DNA of 64,000 bases from Umezawaea sp036375055 (GCF_036375055.1 NZ_DASUSQ010000019.1:1-64000), one strand, 5' to 3'. Positions 19,380 through 28,092 are shown, counted from the stretch's first letter. Notes: generated by a model not told the origin, from the sequence alone. Made by a program: numbers and translations.

Positions 19380-19750
19380 GCGACCGGATCACGTTGACCG
19401 GCCTTCGCGTCCGGGGCCACCACGGCGTGTTCGAGCACGAGAAGCGCGACGGCCAGGACTTCCTGGTCGACATCACCGCGTGGCTCGACCTCGGCCGGGC
19501 GGCCGCCACGGACGACCTGGCGGAGACGCTGCACTACGGCGAGCTGGCCGAGAGCGCAGCCGCCATCGTCGCGGGCGAGCCGTACGACCTCATCGAGTCC
19601 GTCGCGGGCCGGATCGCCGACGAGGTGATGACCGACCAGCGGCTGCACGCGGTCGAGGTCACCGTCCACAAGCCGTCCGCCCCGATCCCGCTGACCTTCG
19701 CCGACGTCTCGGTGACGATCCGCCGCTCCCGCCGGGGTGCGGATGACTAG
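19376..19750 (+). CDS. folB: dihydroneopterin aldolase
   Basis: The 124-residue enzyme converts dihydroneopterin to hydroxymethyl-dihydropterin and glycolaldehyde. The family start ITLTGLRVRGHHGVFEHEKRDGQDF, the LHYGELA block and the final VEVTVHKPSAPIPLTFADVSV with the catalytic lysine are all present. The ATG overlaps the folP stop by 4 nt and the 3' end overlaps folK by 8 nt. Confidence 0.95.
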   Translation: MSDRITLTGLRVRGHHGVFEHEKRDGQDFLVDITAWLDLGRAAATDDLAETLHYGELAESAAAIVAGEPYDLIESVAGRIADEVMTDQRLHAVEVTVHKPSAPIPLTFADVSVTIRRSRRGADD

Positions 19751-20246
19751 GGCGGTCCTGTCCATCGGCTCGAACCTGGGCGACCGCCTGGCGCACCTCC
19801 AGTCGGCCGTCGACGGGTTCGCCGACGTCCTGGTCGCCGTCTCCCCGGTGTACGAGACGGCGCCGTGGGGCGTGCTGGACCAGGCCGATTTCCTCAACGC
19901 CGTCCTGGTCGTCGATTCCCCCGGCGTCGACGAGTGGGGCTGGCTGCGCCGCGGCCAATCGCTCGAACGGGCCGCGCACCGCGTTCGCGATCAGCACTGG
20001 GGTCCTCGGACGCTGGACGTCGACGTGGTCACGGTCGACGGCGTCCTTTCGAGTGATCCGGAGTTGCTATTGCCCCATCCGGGCGCGCACGAACGAGCAA
20101 CGGTGTTGATTCCCTGGCTTGATGTGTCACCCGATGCGGTATTGCCGGGATTCGGGCCGATCGCCGACCTCCGCTACAGCGTGGAAGGTGTACGCAAGCG
20201 CACGGACCTTTCGTTGGATATTCGCGAAACAAAAATTGGCGAATAA
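19743..20246 (+). CDS. folK: 2-amino-4-hydroxy-6-hydroxymethyldihydropteridine pyrophosphokinase
   Basis: The 167-residue HPPK transfers pyrophosphate from ATP to hydroxymethyl-dihydropterin, completing the substrate for FolP. LSIGSNLGDRLAHLQ, SPVYETAPWGV, the WGPRTLDVDVV block and LPHPGAHERATVLIPW are characteristic. ATG 19743 is preferred to a GTG two codons upstream. The 3' end of the gene drifts to a less GC-rich composition, which continues into the gap before the XRE gene. Confidence 0.95.
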   Translation: MTRAVLSIGSNLGDRLAHLQSAVDGFADVLVAVSPVYETAPWGVLDQADFLNAVLVVDSPGVDEWGWLRRGQSLERAAHRVRDQHWGPRTLDVDVVTVDGVLSSDPELLLPHPGAHERATVLIPWLDVSPDAVLPGFGPIADLRYSVEGVRKRTDLSLDIRETKIGE

Positions 20247-20272
20247 GGCTATTCCTCCCTACAATTTCCGCC

Positions 20273-21130
20273 ATGAGCACGTACAAGCCGAATGTGCGGG
20301 AAAGACTTGTGGCCCGCAGTCTTGCGGCGTGGCGCTGGGAAACGGGTCGCAGCGGTGCCGACGTCTGCAAGGTGGCGGGCTTCTCGCAGGCGAAGCTGAG
20401 CAAGATCGAGAACGCGCACCACCCGATCAAGCCCGCGGACGTGATGGCGCTCGGTCTCATCTACGAGGTCCCGGAGAAGGAGCGCACGCTCGTCTACGAG
20501 GCCGCGGAACGCGCACTCGTCCCCGGTTGGTGGGAAGAGCTGCCGCCGGACGTGGTGATGGACGCCGTGCGGGACTACCTGGCCCTCGAATCGGGGGCGA
20601 TCCTGGTCAGGACGTTCAAGACGGACCTCGTGCCCGGTCTCCTGCAGACCCGGCAGTACGCGTTCGCGCTGGCGACGGCATTTGTGCCCCGGCCGACGGA
20701 GGACAAGGCGTTGCGCCAGGTTGAAGCACGAATCAAGCGCCAAAAAAGGTTGTTCGACGACAAGAGTCCTTTGGGTGTGCATGCAATCATCGGTGAAGCC
20801 ATGTTGCGGCAGCCGGTCGGCGGTCCGATGGTCATGAAGGACCAGTTGCTTCATCTGTTGAAGATGGGGGAGTTGGGCCATGTGGCGCTCCAGGTGATCC
20901 CCGCGTCGGCAGGCGCCTATCCGGCGCATGGTTTCCCGTTCAACATCTTGTCGTTCGCCGAGGAGCACTTCGAGGATGTCGTCTACCTCGATCACCTGAA
21001 CGGGGGTCGATATATCGAGTCTCCGAAGGGGCGGGAGCCCTATACGCTGAACTTCGCCGCCCTTCAACGGGTGGCGCTGAGCCACTCCCAATCGGCCGAG
21101 CTGATCGCGGAGGTGGCCGACGGCATGTAG
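20273..21130 (+). CDS. XRE-family helix-turn-helix regulator with DUF5753 (Scr1-type)
   Basis: The 285-residue protein begins with a Cro/CI-type HTH (about residues 20-70, with the AGFSQAKLSKIENA recognition region) and continues with the DUF5753 domain typical of Streptomyces and Pseudonocardiaceae regulators (YLALESGAILVRTFKTDLVPGLLQT, then EDVVYLDHLNGGRYIE). Such proteins are almost always paired with a small DUF397 protein, and one follows 16 nt downstream. The role may be developmental or toxin-antitoxin-like; unproven. The upstream 26 bp are AT-rich with no clear ribosome site. The pair interrupts the folK-DUF3180 order found in mycobacteria. Confidence 0.85.
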   Translation: MSTYKPNVRERLVARSLAAWRWETGRSGADVCKVAGFSQAKLSKIENAHHPIKPADVMALGLIYEVPEKERTLVYEAAERALVPGWWEELPPDVVMDAVRDYLALESGAILVRTFKTDLVPGLLQTRQYAFALATAFVPRPTEDKALRQVEARIKRQKRLFDDKSPLGVHAIIGEAMLRQPVGGPMVMKDQLLHLLKMGELGHVALQVIPASAGAYPAHGFPFNILSFAEEHFEDVVYLDHLNGGRYIESPKGREPYTLNFAALQRVALSHSQSAELIAEVADGM

Positions 21131-21146
21131 CGAGGGGGAGGCGCGG

Positions 21147-21329
21147 ATGTCCGAGCTCGTGTGGCGGAAGTCGAGCTACAGCGGGGGAGGTGGGAGCGAG
21201 TGCGTGGAACTCGCCTTCCCGACCGCGGGGGTGGCGGTCCGGGACTCGAAGAACCCCGACGGCCCGGTGCTCGTGTTCCCGGTGGCCTCGCTGGGGTCGC
21301 TGCTGGCCGCCGCGGGTGCCCGTGGGTGA
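21147..21329 (+). CDS. DUF397 domain protein
   Basis: A 60-residue protein with the full DUF397 pattern: WRKSSYSGGGGSECVELAF, then VAVRDSKNPDGPVLVFP. It follows the XRE/DUF5753 gene by 16 nt with GAGGGGGAGGCG before its ATG, so the two form a cotranscribed pair, as seen many times per genome in actinomycetes. Partners of this kind are thought to bind or modulate the XRE protein; biochemical function is not established. Confidence 0.88.
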   Translation: MSELVWRKSSYSGGGGSECVELAFPTAGVAVRDSKNPDGPVLVFPVASLGSLLAAAGARG

Positions 21330-21436
21330 GTCGCGCCGAGCGCCGAACGGCGGCACCCGGTGAGCCGAGGAGCTGAGACGCCCCTCCAGCCCGTTGCCGA
21401 GCGTCCCGATCGCCGTCGAAGTGCCAGGATGGTGCG

Positions 21437-21889
21437 GTGAGGTTCACCAAGGCCCGTGATCTGCTGGCAGCCGGGCTCATCGCAGGCCTGTTGGCGCACC
21501 TGCTGCTCCGTCTCGCCTACAGCTCGTTGGCGGCGCTGCCCAAGCTCGCCGGGCTGACGCTGCTCGTGATCGCCGTGGTCGACCTGGTCCTCGGTTTCAC
21601 CCTGCGGGCCCGGATCCTCCGCAAGCCCGGCGCGAAGCCGGTGGAGCCGCTCACGGCGGCCCGCGCGGTCGCACTGGCGAAAGCTTCCTCACTTTTGGGA
21701 GCGATCATGCTCGGCGGTTGGGCCGGTGTCCTCATCTACGTCCTGCCGGTGCGCGAGGAGTTCGACGCGGCCGCTAACGACATGGTCAGCGCCATCGTGG
21801 GTGTCGTGTGCGCGGCCCTGCTGATCGCCTCCGCGCTGTGGCTGGAGCACTGCTGCAAGACGCCGCACTCCACCCGCACGGACAGTTAG
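21437..21889 (+). CDS. DUF3180 family membrane protein
   Basis: The 150-residue protein has four predicted membrane helices in two pairs (about 10-30, 36-55, 82-103 and 115-136), the plan of DUF3180. In mycobacteria the homologue (Rv3605c) directly follows folK; here it is separated from folK by the XRE/DUF397 pair. Function unknown. GTG 21437 gives the standard N terminus (RFTKARDLLAAGLIAGLLAH). Confidence 0.8.
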   Translation: MRFTKARDLLAAGLIAGLLAHLLLRLAYSSLAALPKLAGLTLLVIAVVDLVLGFTLRARILRKPGAKPVEPLTAARAVALAKASSLLGAIMLGGWAGVLIYVLPVREEFDAAANDMVSAIVGVVCAALLIASALWLEHCCKTPHSTRTDS

Positions 21890-21939
21890 GTACGACAAGA
21901 TTGGTCTCAGTCGCATAACTCCCAGGTACCGTATGGCCC

Positions 21940-23310
21940 ATGACCGGCCGAGGCGCGTCGCCGAGCGACGAGCAACAAGATCGCGGGCGTGGCACCGGGC
22001 GACTCCTCCTCGTAGCGGCGATGGCGCTGGCACTGGCCGCCGCCGCCCTGCTGGTGCTGAGCGACGACGCCCGCGGGCTGCGGCTGGCGGTGGTGTCCGC
22101 GCTGTGGGCGGCTCTCGTGGGCGCCTTCCTGGCCGCGAGGTACCGGCGGCAGGTGGCCGACCGCGAGGACGAGGTGGCCGATCTCCAGTCGGTGTACGAG
22201 TTGGAGCTGGAGCGCGAGGTCGCCGCCCGCCGCGAGTACGAGCTGGAGATCGAGGCCGAGTCGCGCAAGCGCATCCAGGAGGAGTCGCGCGACGACCTGG
22301 ACGCGCTCAGGGACGAACTCCGGGCGCTGCGGGAGAACCTCCAGGCGCTGCTGGGTGGCGAGGTGCTGGTCGAGCGGGTCGCGCTGCGGGCGGAGTCGAC
22401 GCGGATGCGGTCGCTGTCCGACCAGTCGAGGCTCATGGCGATCGGCGACCGGCAGATCATCAGCACCGAGGGCAACGAGCGGGTCCGCGGCATCACGGCC
22501 GGACCGAGCAAGCCCACCGTCAGCAAGCCCACCGTCAAGAAGGTCGTTCCGGAAGCCGCCGTCGAGCGCACGGAGCTGATCGAGCGCGTCGTGTCGGACC
22601 AGCGCAAGCCCACCCGCCAGGAACCGGTCCGCCCGGCCGCGAACTACACCGAGCCCGTGCGCCGCGAGCCGACCCGCCAGCCGCAGCGCCAGCAGCCGCC
22701 GATCGTGGTCCGCCGGGACCCGCCGAAGCCCCCGAAGCCCGAGCGCAAGCCGGAACGCACCCCCGCGCCGCCGCCGGTCCGCCGCGACCAGCCGACCGTG
22801 CGCGCGAACCCGTCCGACCTGTTCGACTCGATGGAGGTGCGCCTCGGCCAGCCGGTCCAGGAGCCGCGCAGGCCCGAGGCGCCGCAGATGCCCGTGGCGC
22901 AGACGCCCGTGCCGCCGAAGCCGAAGCAGCCCGTCCGCGCCACGCGCCCGCCGGTGGAGCGCACGGACATGTTCGACCGCGAGACCCCCGAGCCGCCGAG
23001 GGCCGCGCCCGCCGCCGAGCCGAAGTCCGGTGGCCGCAGGCGCGCCGACGAGCGGCCCGCGCCCAAGTGGGAGGGCACCGGCGTGTACTCGACCGGTCGC
23101 GGCGAGCCCGTGAAGGAACGCCCGCCGTGGGACGGCGTCGGCGCGTACGGCACGGGTCGCGGCGAGCCCGTGAAGCCGGGACGCCGCAGCGCACCCGACC
23201 CGGACGACCCCGCGGGCGCGCACGCCGACGGCAAGTCCGTCAGCGAACTCCTGGCCGCGCTGGGCAACTCCGACTCGCCCCGCCGCCGTCGGCGGCGCGA
23301 AGAGGACTGA
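21940..23310 (+). CDS. DUF6779-type membrane protein with coiled coil and long Pro/Arg-rich tail
   Basis: The 456-residue product has two adjacent membrane helices (about 21-40 and 48-66), then a Glu/Arg-rich stretch from about 72 to 150 that is predicted to form a coiled coil, and a very long disordered C-terminal region rich in Pro, Arg and Lys. The tail contains the repeated motif Y-x-TGRGEPVK (YSTGRGEPVK and YGTGRGEPVK). It corresponds by position and layout to mycobacterial Rv3604c. A role at the cell envelope or division site is possible but only inferred. It ends 4 nt from the convergent NuoD-like gene. Confidence 0.75.
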   Translation: MTGRGASPSDEQQDRGRGTGRLLLVAAMALALAAAALLVLSDDARGLRLAVVSALWAALVGAFLAARYRRQVADREDEVADLQSVYELELEREVAARREYELEIEAESRKRIQEESRDDLDALRDELRALRENLQALLGGEVLVERVALRAESTRMRSLSDQSRLMAIGDRQIISTEGNERVRGITAGPSKPTVSKPTVKKVVPEAAVERTELIERVVSDQRKPTRQEPVRPAANYTEPVRREPTRQPQRQQPPIVVRRDPPKPPKPERKPERTPAPPPVRRDQPTVRANPSDLFDSMEVRLGQPVQEPRRPEAPQMPVAQTPVPPKPKQPVRATRPPVERTDMFDRETPEPPRAAPAAEPKSGGRRRADERPAPKWEGTGVYSTGRGEPVKERPPWDGVGAYGTGRGEPVKPGRRSAPDPDDPAGAHADGKSVSELLAALGNSDSPRRRRRREED

Positions 23311-23314
23311 CCGC

Positions 23315-24445
23315 CTACTTGTCGATGTCGCCGACCACGACCGCGAACGACCCCAGCACCGCGGCGAGGTCGGCGACCCGCGTCCCCGGCAGGAGCGCCG
23401 ACAGCGCCTGGACGTTGTTGAACGACGGCGTGCGCAGCTTCAGCCGCCACGGGGTCTTCTCGCCGCGGGACGCCAGGTGCACGCCCGAGGTGCCCAGCGG
23501 CGCCTCGACCCACGTGTAGACCGACCCCTCCGGTGCCTTGACGGCCTTGGGGAGCCGCACGTTCACCGGCCCGCTCGGCAGCCGCTCCAGGCACCGGGTG
23601 GCGAGGTCGATCGACAGCCGCGCCTCGTCCACCAGGCAGCGGACCCGTGCCAGCGCGTCGCCCCCGGTCCGCACGACCGGTCGCACGTCGAGGTCGCGGT
23701 AGGGCGCCGACGGGTCGTCGCGCCGCAGGTCCAGGTCGACGCCGGACGCCCGTCCGATCGGTCCGGTCACGCCGAGCGCGAGCGCGGAACCCCTCGGCAG
23801 GACGCCGATCCCGGCGAGCCGGTCGGTCACCGCGTGCGCCTCGATGGCGTCCACGTCCACAGTGGACAGAGCGGTCGCGACCCGGTCGGTCCACCCCGCG
23901 GGCACGTCCTCGCGCAGGCCGCCGATCCGGTTGGCCATGAAGTGGATGCGCCCGCCGGACGCCTCCTCCATGACCGCCTGCACGGCTTCGCGACCGCGCA
24001 GCGCCGCCGCGGTGCCCTCGGTCCCGTCGGTCCCGGCGCGCGTCAGCGGCGCGAGGAACACCAGGTGCGCCATCAGCCGGTTCAGCTCGCACAGCAGGGT
24101 CCTGAGCCACTGCGCGCGCACCGGGACGTCCATGCCGGTCATGCGCTCCACGGCCAGCGCGACCGCCAGCTCGTTGCAGAACGCGGCCAGCCAGTCGTGC
24201 CGGTTGGCCAGCGTGAGCACCTGCCGGTAGTCCCTGACCTCGAACAGCTTCTCCGCGCCCCGGTGCAGGTGGCCGACGAGCGGCTCGGCCTCCACGATCA
24301 CCGGGTCGTCGGCGGGTCCGCGGACGGTCAGCCGCAGCCGGTACGCGCCGTGCGCCGAGGGGTGGAGGGGACCGAGGTCGACCACGCGGTCCACGCCGAG
24401 GTGGCGCGCCCCGGCTCCGACGCCGACGGTGAGGTGTTCGGACAC
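23315..24445 (-). CDS. orphan NuoD-like protein (complex I 49-kDa subunit / hydrogenase large-subunit fold)
   Basis: The 376-residue protein has the NuoD pattern: LGPLHPSAHGAYRLRL near the N terminus, EAEPLVGHLHRGAEKLFEVRDYRQVLTLANRHDW, then ELNRLMAHLVFLAP, and a C-terminal VEAPLGTSGVHLASRGEKTPWRLKLRTPSFNN. In complex I this subunit helps form the quinone site. No other nuo gene lies nearby, so it is either an accessory paralogue or has another role. It is a little shorter than standard NuoD. GTG 24445 was chosen as the start. It is followed upstream, on the same strand, by a DUF1203 gene 17 nt away. Confidence 0.78.
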   Translation of the reverse strand: MSEHLTVGVGAGARHLGVDRVVDLGPLHPSAHGAYRLRLTVRGPADDPVIVEAEPLVGHLHRGAEKLFEVRDYRQVLTLANRHDWLAAFCNELAVALAVERMTGMDVPVRAQWLRTLLCELNRLMAHLVFLAPLTRAGTDGTEGTAAALRGREAVQAVMEEASGGRIHFMANRIGGLREDVPAGWTDRVATALSTVDVDAIEAHAVTDRLAGIGVLPRGSALALGVTGPIGRASGVDLDLRRDDPSAPYRDLDVRPVVRTGGDALARVRCLVDEARLSIDLATRCLERLPSGPVNVRLPKAVKAPEGSVYTWVEAPLGTSGVHLASRGEKTPWRLKLRTPSFNNVQALSALLPGTRVADLAAVLGSFAVVVGDIDK

Positions 24446-24462
24446 CGCGTCATGCTCGCACG

Positions 24463-24903
24463 TCAGTCCCGCGTGACCGCGAACAGGAAGCACCCGTGCG
24501 ACGGGCTGCGCACCTGGACCTCCGCGACGTGCTCGTCGGCGAGCAGCCGCGCCAGCGCGGCCTCCAGCTCGTCGGGCCGGGCGAGCTCACCGGTGTGGAT
24601 GCGGCCGTGGGCGTCGTAGGCCCGCAGCACCCTGGGCGCGCGACGCAGCTCGTCCGGTAGCGCGTCGGTCCGGTCGGGGCCGTCGCACGGCTCGGCGTGC
24701 ACGAACACCGGGCCCACCTCCTCGTACGGTCCGCGCCCCGCCGCGGGGGAGTAGCGGAACAGCACGACGGGTTCGCCGTCGCCCGCGCGCCTGAGGCAGC
24801 AGCGCAGCGGTGAGCCGGGCGCCTCGGCCCGGTGCTCGTGGTGCTCGTCGGTGGTCCGGCGGGCGCGGGCGACGACGTCGGCGGGGAGCGCGTGGATCCT
24901 CAT
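24463..24903 (-). CDS. DUF1203 family protein
   Basis: The 146-residue protein matches the DUF1203 layout: an N-terminal IHALPADVVARAR helix, a central GSPLRCCLRRAGDGEPVVLFRY core, GPVFVHAEPC, and the late VAEVQVRSPSHGCFLFAVTR. Several cysteines and histidines recall metal-binding small proteins, but no function is known for the family. ATG 24903 is the natural start. It may be cotranscribed with the NuoD-like gene 17 nt downstream. Confidence 0.75.
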   Translation of the reverse strand: MRIHALPADVVARARRTTDEHHEHRAEAPGSPLRCCLRRAGDGEPVVLFRYSPAAGRGPYEEVGPVFVHAEPCDGPDRTDALPDELRRAPRVLRAYDAHGRIHTGELARPDELEAALARLLADEHVAEVQVRSPSHGCFLFAVTRD

Positions 24904-24961
24904 GCGCCCCAGCGTCGCCGCCGCGGTCCCGCGGTGCCGGCGGGTATCCGACACCGGGTTC

Positions 24962-25315
24962 TCAGGCGGTCGTGATCCGCAGGACGAGCGCGACGGCCGA
25001 CAGGATCGCGAGCACCAGCGCGGGGGCGGCCATCGCGAACTTCTCCTTCGCCCGGACGTGGACGACCACGGCGCCGATCATCAGCAGCGTGAGCCCGACG
25101 GCCGCCGCGATGCCGAGCGGCGCCCACCAGAGGCCGATGACCAGCCCGGCCGCGCCCGCGACCTCCAGCAGGCCGATGACCTGGTAGTGGCCCTTGGTGA
25201 AGCCGTGCGACTCGGCGGCCTCGACCATCGCCTTGGTGCCCGCGACCTTCGAGGCGCCCGCCCCGACGAAGGCGACGGCGAGCAGTGCGCTGAGAACAAG
25301 CGTTGCGATGAACAT
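24962..25315 (-). CDS. DoxX-family membrane protein
   Basis: This 117-residue protein has four hydrophobic segments and the DoxX pattern: VAFVGAGASKVAG, then IGLLEVAGAAGLVIGLWWAPLGIAAAVGL. DoxX-like proteins are linked to redox or detoxification functions in several bacteria, but the reaction is unclear. It diverges from a MarR gene across 62 bp holding an inverted repeat, which makes it a likely target of that regulator. Confidence 0.82.
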   Translation of the reverse strand: MFIATLVLSALLAVAFVGAGASKVAGTKAMVEAAESHGFTKGHYQVIGLLEVAGAAGLVIGLWWAPLGIAAAVGLTLLMIGAVVVHVRAKEKFAMAAPALVLAILSAVALVLRITTA

Positions 25316-25336
25316 AGGATTGACGGTAGCAGATCG

Positions 25337-25350
25337 TTGAATCAGTTCAA
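25337..25350. promoter_or_regulatory. candidate MarR operator between doxX-like and marR genes
   Basis: Inverted repeat TTGAA-TCAG-TTCAA lies in the 62-bp divergent spacer, flanked by two copies of ATCGTT. Its position over both promoters suggests that the MarR protein at 25378 controls itself and the DoxX gene. Confidence 0.5.
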
Positions 25351-25377
25351 TCGTTTGAGGACGGGTACAGTTGCCCC

Positions 25378-25815
25378 GTGGACGAGGAACGGTTCGGACT
25401 GGTGCTGATGCACCTGGGCAGGGACGTCGACGCCCGCTTGCGCAGGCAGCTGAACGCGATCGGCCTCACACCCCGGCACGGCTTCACGCTCTCCCACCTC
25501 TGCGAGAACGGCCCGACGAGCCAGCAGAGCCTCCTGGACGTGCTCGACGTCGACCCGAGCGTCCTCGTCGCGATCCTCAACGACCTGGAGAAGGCCGGGC
25601 TCGCCGAGCGCAAGCGCGACCCCGACGACCGCCGCAGGCACATCGTGGTGATGTCCGAGAAGGGCCGCGTCGCGCTGGACGGGATGCACGGCGCCATCGA
25701 CGCCATCGAGCGCGAGATGCTGAGCGACCTCTCGCCCGCCGACGTCGAGCGGCTGAGGGAACTCCTGCTGAGGGTCCGCCCACCGGGCGAGAGCGGTCCC
25801 TGCTCGGAGGACTAG
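25378..25815 (+). CDS. MarR-family transcriptional regulator
   Basis: A 145-residue winged-helix protein. The DNA-binding part is seen as TSQQSLLDVLDVDPSVLVAILNDLEKAGLAERKRDPDDRRRHIVVMSEKG, with the DxRR wing typical of MarR. The C-terminal helix (SPADVERLRELLLRV) serves dimerisation. GTG 25378 gives the standard start (MDEERFGLVLMHLGRDVDARL). It is divergent from a DoxX-type gene and shares with it a likely operator. The sensed ligand is unknown. Confidence 0.87.
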   Translation: MDEERFGLVLMHLGRDVDARLRRQLNAIGLTPRHGFTLSHLCENGPTSQQSLLDVLDVDPSVLVAILNDLEKAGLAERKRDPDDRRRHIVVMSEKGRVALDGMHGAIDAIEREMLSDLSPADVERLRELLLRVRPPGESGPCSED

Positions 25816-25877
25816 GGCGGTGCCGCGAGGGATCCACCCTGGCCGCGCGAGACCCGGGGAGGAGCGTGGTCACCGCA

Positions 25878-26789
25878 CTACGGCCGCCACGCGGGCAGCG
25901 GTGGCAGCAGGTCGGCGGTGCGCACGCCCCCGGTGGCGTGCAGCAGCCAGCCGAAGTCGCCGAGCCCGCCGACGGCGCGCAGCTCCGCGACCCGTCCGTT
26001 CCTCGCCGTCGCGTCCAGCCAGTCGAGGGGGCTCCCGCCCGCCACGACCTCCGGCAGCAGCACCCCCAGCGCGTCCCGCTGCGACACCAGCACGTGGTCG
26101 CCCCCGGCCGCCGCCGCGCACGCGTCCAGCGCCACGTGCGCCGTCACGTCGCAGCTGCCGTCCAGCACCGGCTCCACCCGCCGCCCGTCGCGGTACCCGG
26201 CGAGCGTGCCCGCGCGGTACCGCCCGGCGGCCCGGTCGGCCCGCAGGTGCCCGTAGTCGACCGCGAGGGCCGCGCCCCGCACCCGCCCCACGGCGTCCGC
26301 CCAGGCCTCGTCCCTCGGGGAGCCCACCTCCGCCCGCTCCCCGGCCTCCACGGGCCACCAGGAGCGCAGCCACGGGTCCTCGGACGGGCCCTCCACGACC
26401 GGGCACGGCACCGCGTCGAGCCACTCGTGCCCGACCAGCAGTCCGACCGCGGTCGCCGGCAGGTCCCGCCGCCACCGCACGCCCGGCACCGACCGGGCGG
26501 GCCCGAGGTCCACGGCGGTCACGCGCAGCCGCCGCGCCAGGTCGCCGGTCGCCAGCGCCCGCACCGCCCCGGCCAGCTCCCCGCCGCCCGCGCCCACGTC
26601 CACGAAGTCGAGCGCCGCCGGTTCCCCGAGCGCCGTGTCGACGCGGGCGAGCAGCACCAGCAGCGCCTCGGCCAGCTCCGGACCGACCAGCGGTGACGTG
26701 CGGAAGTGCCGCGCGGGCAGCTCGCCGCGCGCGAAGAAGCCGCCGGGTCCGTACAGCGCGTCCCACCACCGCGATTCCGAGTCGGCCAC
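25878..26789 (-). CDS. SAM-dependent methyltransferase, MidA/NDUFAF7-like
   Basis: The 303-residue product has the class I SAM-binding motif DVGAGGGELAGAV (about residues 65-77) and the family start WWDALYGPGGFFARGELPARHF. A later AVDYGHLRADRAAGRYRAGTLAGYRDGR matches the MidA/NDUFAF7 (DUF185) family, whose mitochondrial member methylates an arginine of the complex I 49-kDa subunit. A NuoD-like protein is encoded 1.4 kb away, which is suggestive but not proof of a link. GTG 26789 was chosen as start. Confidence 0.75.
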   Translation of the reverse strand: MADSESRWWDALYGPGGFFARGELPARHFRTSPLVGPELAEALLVLLARVDTALGEPAALDFVDVGAGGGELAGAVRALATGDLARRLRVTAVDLGPARSVPGVRWRRDLPATAVGLLVGHEWLDAVPCPVVEGPSEDPWLRSWWPVEAGERAEVGSPRDEAWADAVGRVRGAALAVDYGHLRADRAAGRYRAGTLAGYRDGRRVEPVLDGSCDVTAHVALDACAAAAGGDHVLVSQRDALGVLLPEVVAGGSPLDWLDATARNGRVAELRAVGGLGDFGWLLHATGGVRTADLLPPLPAWRP

Positions 26790-26898
26790 CCGTCCAGTGT
26801 CCCGTCCACCGACCCGAACGGACCGTTCACCCGCTCGCGGGAGGCGGCACCGCTGTTCCGCGTCCACCGCTGTCGGTACCTGGCCCTACAGTTTCACC

Positions 26899-28092
26899 GT
26901 GACCGACGCCGACGCACTGCCGACGCCGCCTCCCGCCCGCAAGCGCATCGAACAGCGCCGCTGGACCGTGCTGCTCCCGGTCGTGGGCCTCATCGCACTG
27001 GCCTGCTCCGGTCTGGTGCTGTTCGCGCTGGGCACCAGCACGGCGGGCCTGCTGCCGATCCTGGTCGGCGTCGTGGCCGCCCTGGTGCCGGTCGGGCCGG
27101 TGATCATGGCCTACCTGTGGGTCGACCGGTGGGAGCCGGAGCCCGCGAAGATCCTGCTGTTCGCGTTCGCCTGGGGCGCGTTCGGCGCGACGATCTGCTC
27201 GCTCGCGTTCAACTCGCGGGCGCACGAGATCGGCGACCTGATCCGGCAGGGGTTCGGGGCCGACTTCGCGGCGGTCATCGGCGCGCCGGTGGCGGAGGAG
27301 GCCGCGAAGGCGGCGTTCCTGGTGGTGCTGTTCCTCCGGCGCCGCAGCGAGTTCGACGGCGTGGTGGACGGCATCGTGTACGCGGGCGTCATCGCGGCGG
27401 GCTTCGCGTTCACCGAGAACATCTGGTACTTCGCCAGGGTCTTCAACGAGGGCGGGTTCGGCACCGCGAGCAGCGGCATCGTCGGCCTGTTCATCCTGCG
27501 CGGGGTCCTGGCGCCGTTCGCGCACCCGCTGTTCACGTCGTTGACCGGCATCGGGATCGGCATCGCGGCGCTGAGCGGCAGGAAGGCGGTGCGGATCGCC
27601 GCGCCGATCATCGGCTACCTGTGCGCCGCGGGCCTGCACTCGCTGTGGAACTTCTCCACGACCGTCGGCGACGGCACGACGTTCATCAACCTGTACTTCC
27701 TGATCATGGTGCCGATCTTCGTCGGCATGGTCTTGCTCGTCATCTGGCAGCGCCGCCGCGAGCAGCGGATCGTGGCCGCCCAGCTGCCGGAGATGGCGGC
27801 CAACCGGTGGATCGCGGCGAGCGAGGTGGCGCTGCTGGCGAGCCTGCCCGGCCGCCGGAACTGGCGGCGCGCGGTGCGGCGCAAGGTCGGCGAGCAGGCG
27901 GCCCGCGCCGTCAGCGGCTACCAGCACGCCGTCACGGAGCTGGCGTTCCTGCGCCACCGCATCGCGCAGGGCACGGCGGGCCACGACGCCGACCACCGCC
28001 ACGAGGTGCTGCTCTCGACGCTGCTGTCCGCCCGCCAGGCCGCCGTCGCGGCGCCGGGCGCGATGAAGGCGGTCGGTCGTCAGCAGGGGTGA
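26899..28092 (+). CDS. PrsW-family intramembrane metalloprotease
   Basis: The 397-residue protein has eight or so membrane helices and the three PrsW motifs: EEAAKAAFL (EExxK), FAFTENIWYF (FAxxEN), and HPLFTSLTGIGIG followed by AAGLHSLWNF. PrsW proteases cleave membrane-bound anti-sigma factors in Bacillus; the substrate here is unknown. A cytoplasmic C-terminal helical domain of about 130 residues follows the last helix. GTG 26899 is the chosen start, with the preceding segment being antisense to the methyltransferase gene. Confidence 0.85.
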   Translation: MTDADALPTPPPARKRIEQRRWTVLLPVVGLIALACSGLVLFALGTSTAGLLPILVGVVAALVPVGPVIMAYLWVDRWEPEPAKILLFAFAWGAFGATICSLAFNSRAHEIGDLIRQGFGADFAAVIGAPVAEEAAKAAFLVVLFLRRRSEFDGVVDGIVYAGVIAAGFAFTENIWYFARVFNEGGFGTASSGIVGLFILRGVLAPFAHPLFTSLTGIGIGIAALSGRKAVRIAAPIIGYLCAAGLHSLWNFSTTVGDGTTFINLYFLIMVPIFVGMVLLVIWQRRREQRIVAAQLPEMAANRWIAASEVALLASLPGRRNWRRAVRRKVGEQAARAVSGYQHAVTELAFLRHRIAQGTAGHDADHRHEVLLSTLLSARQAAVAAPGAMKAVGRQQG

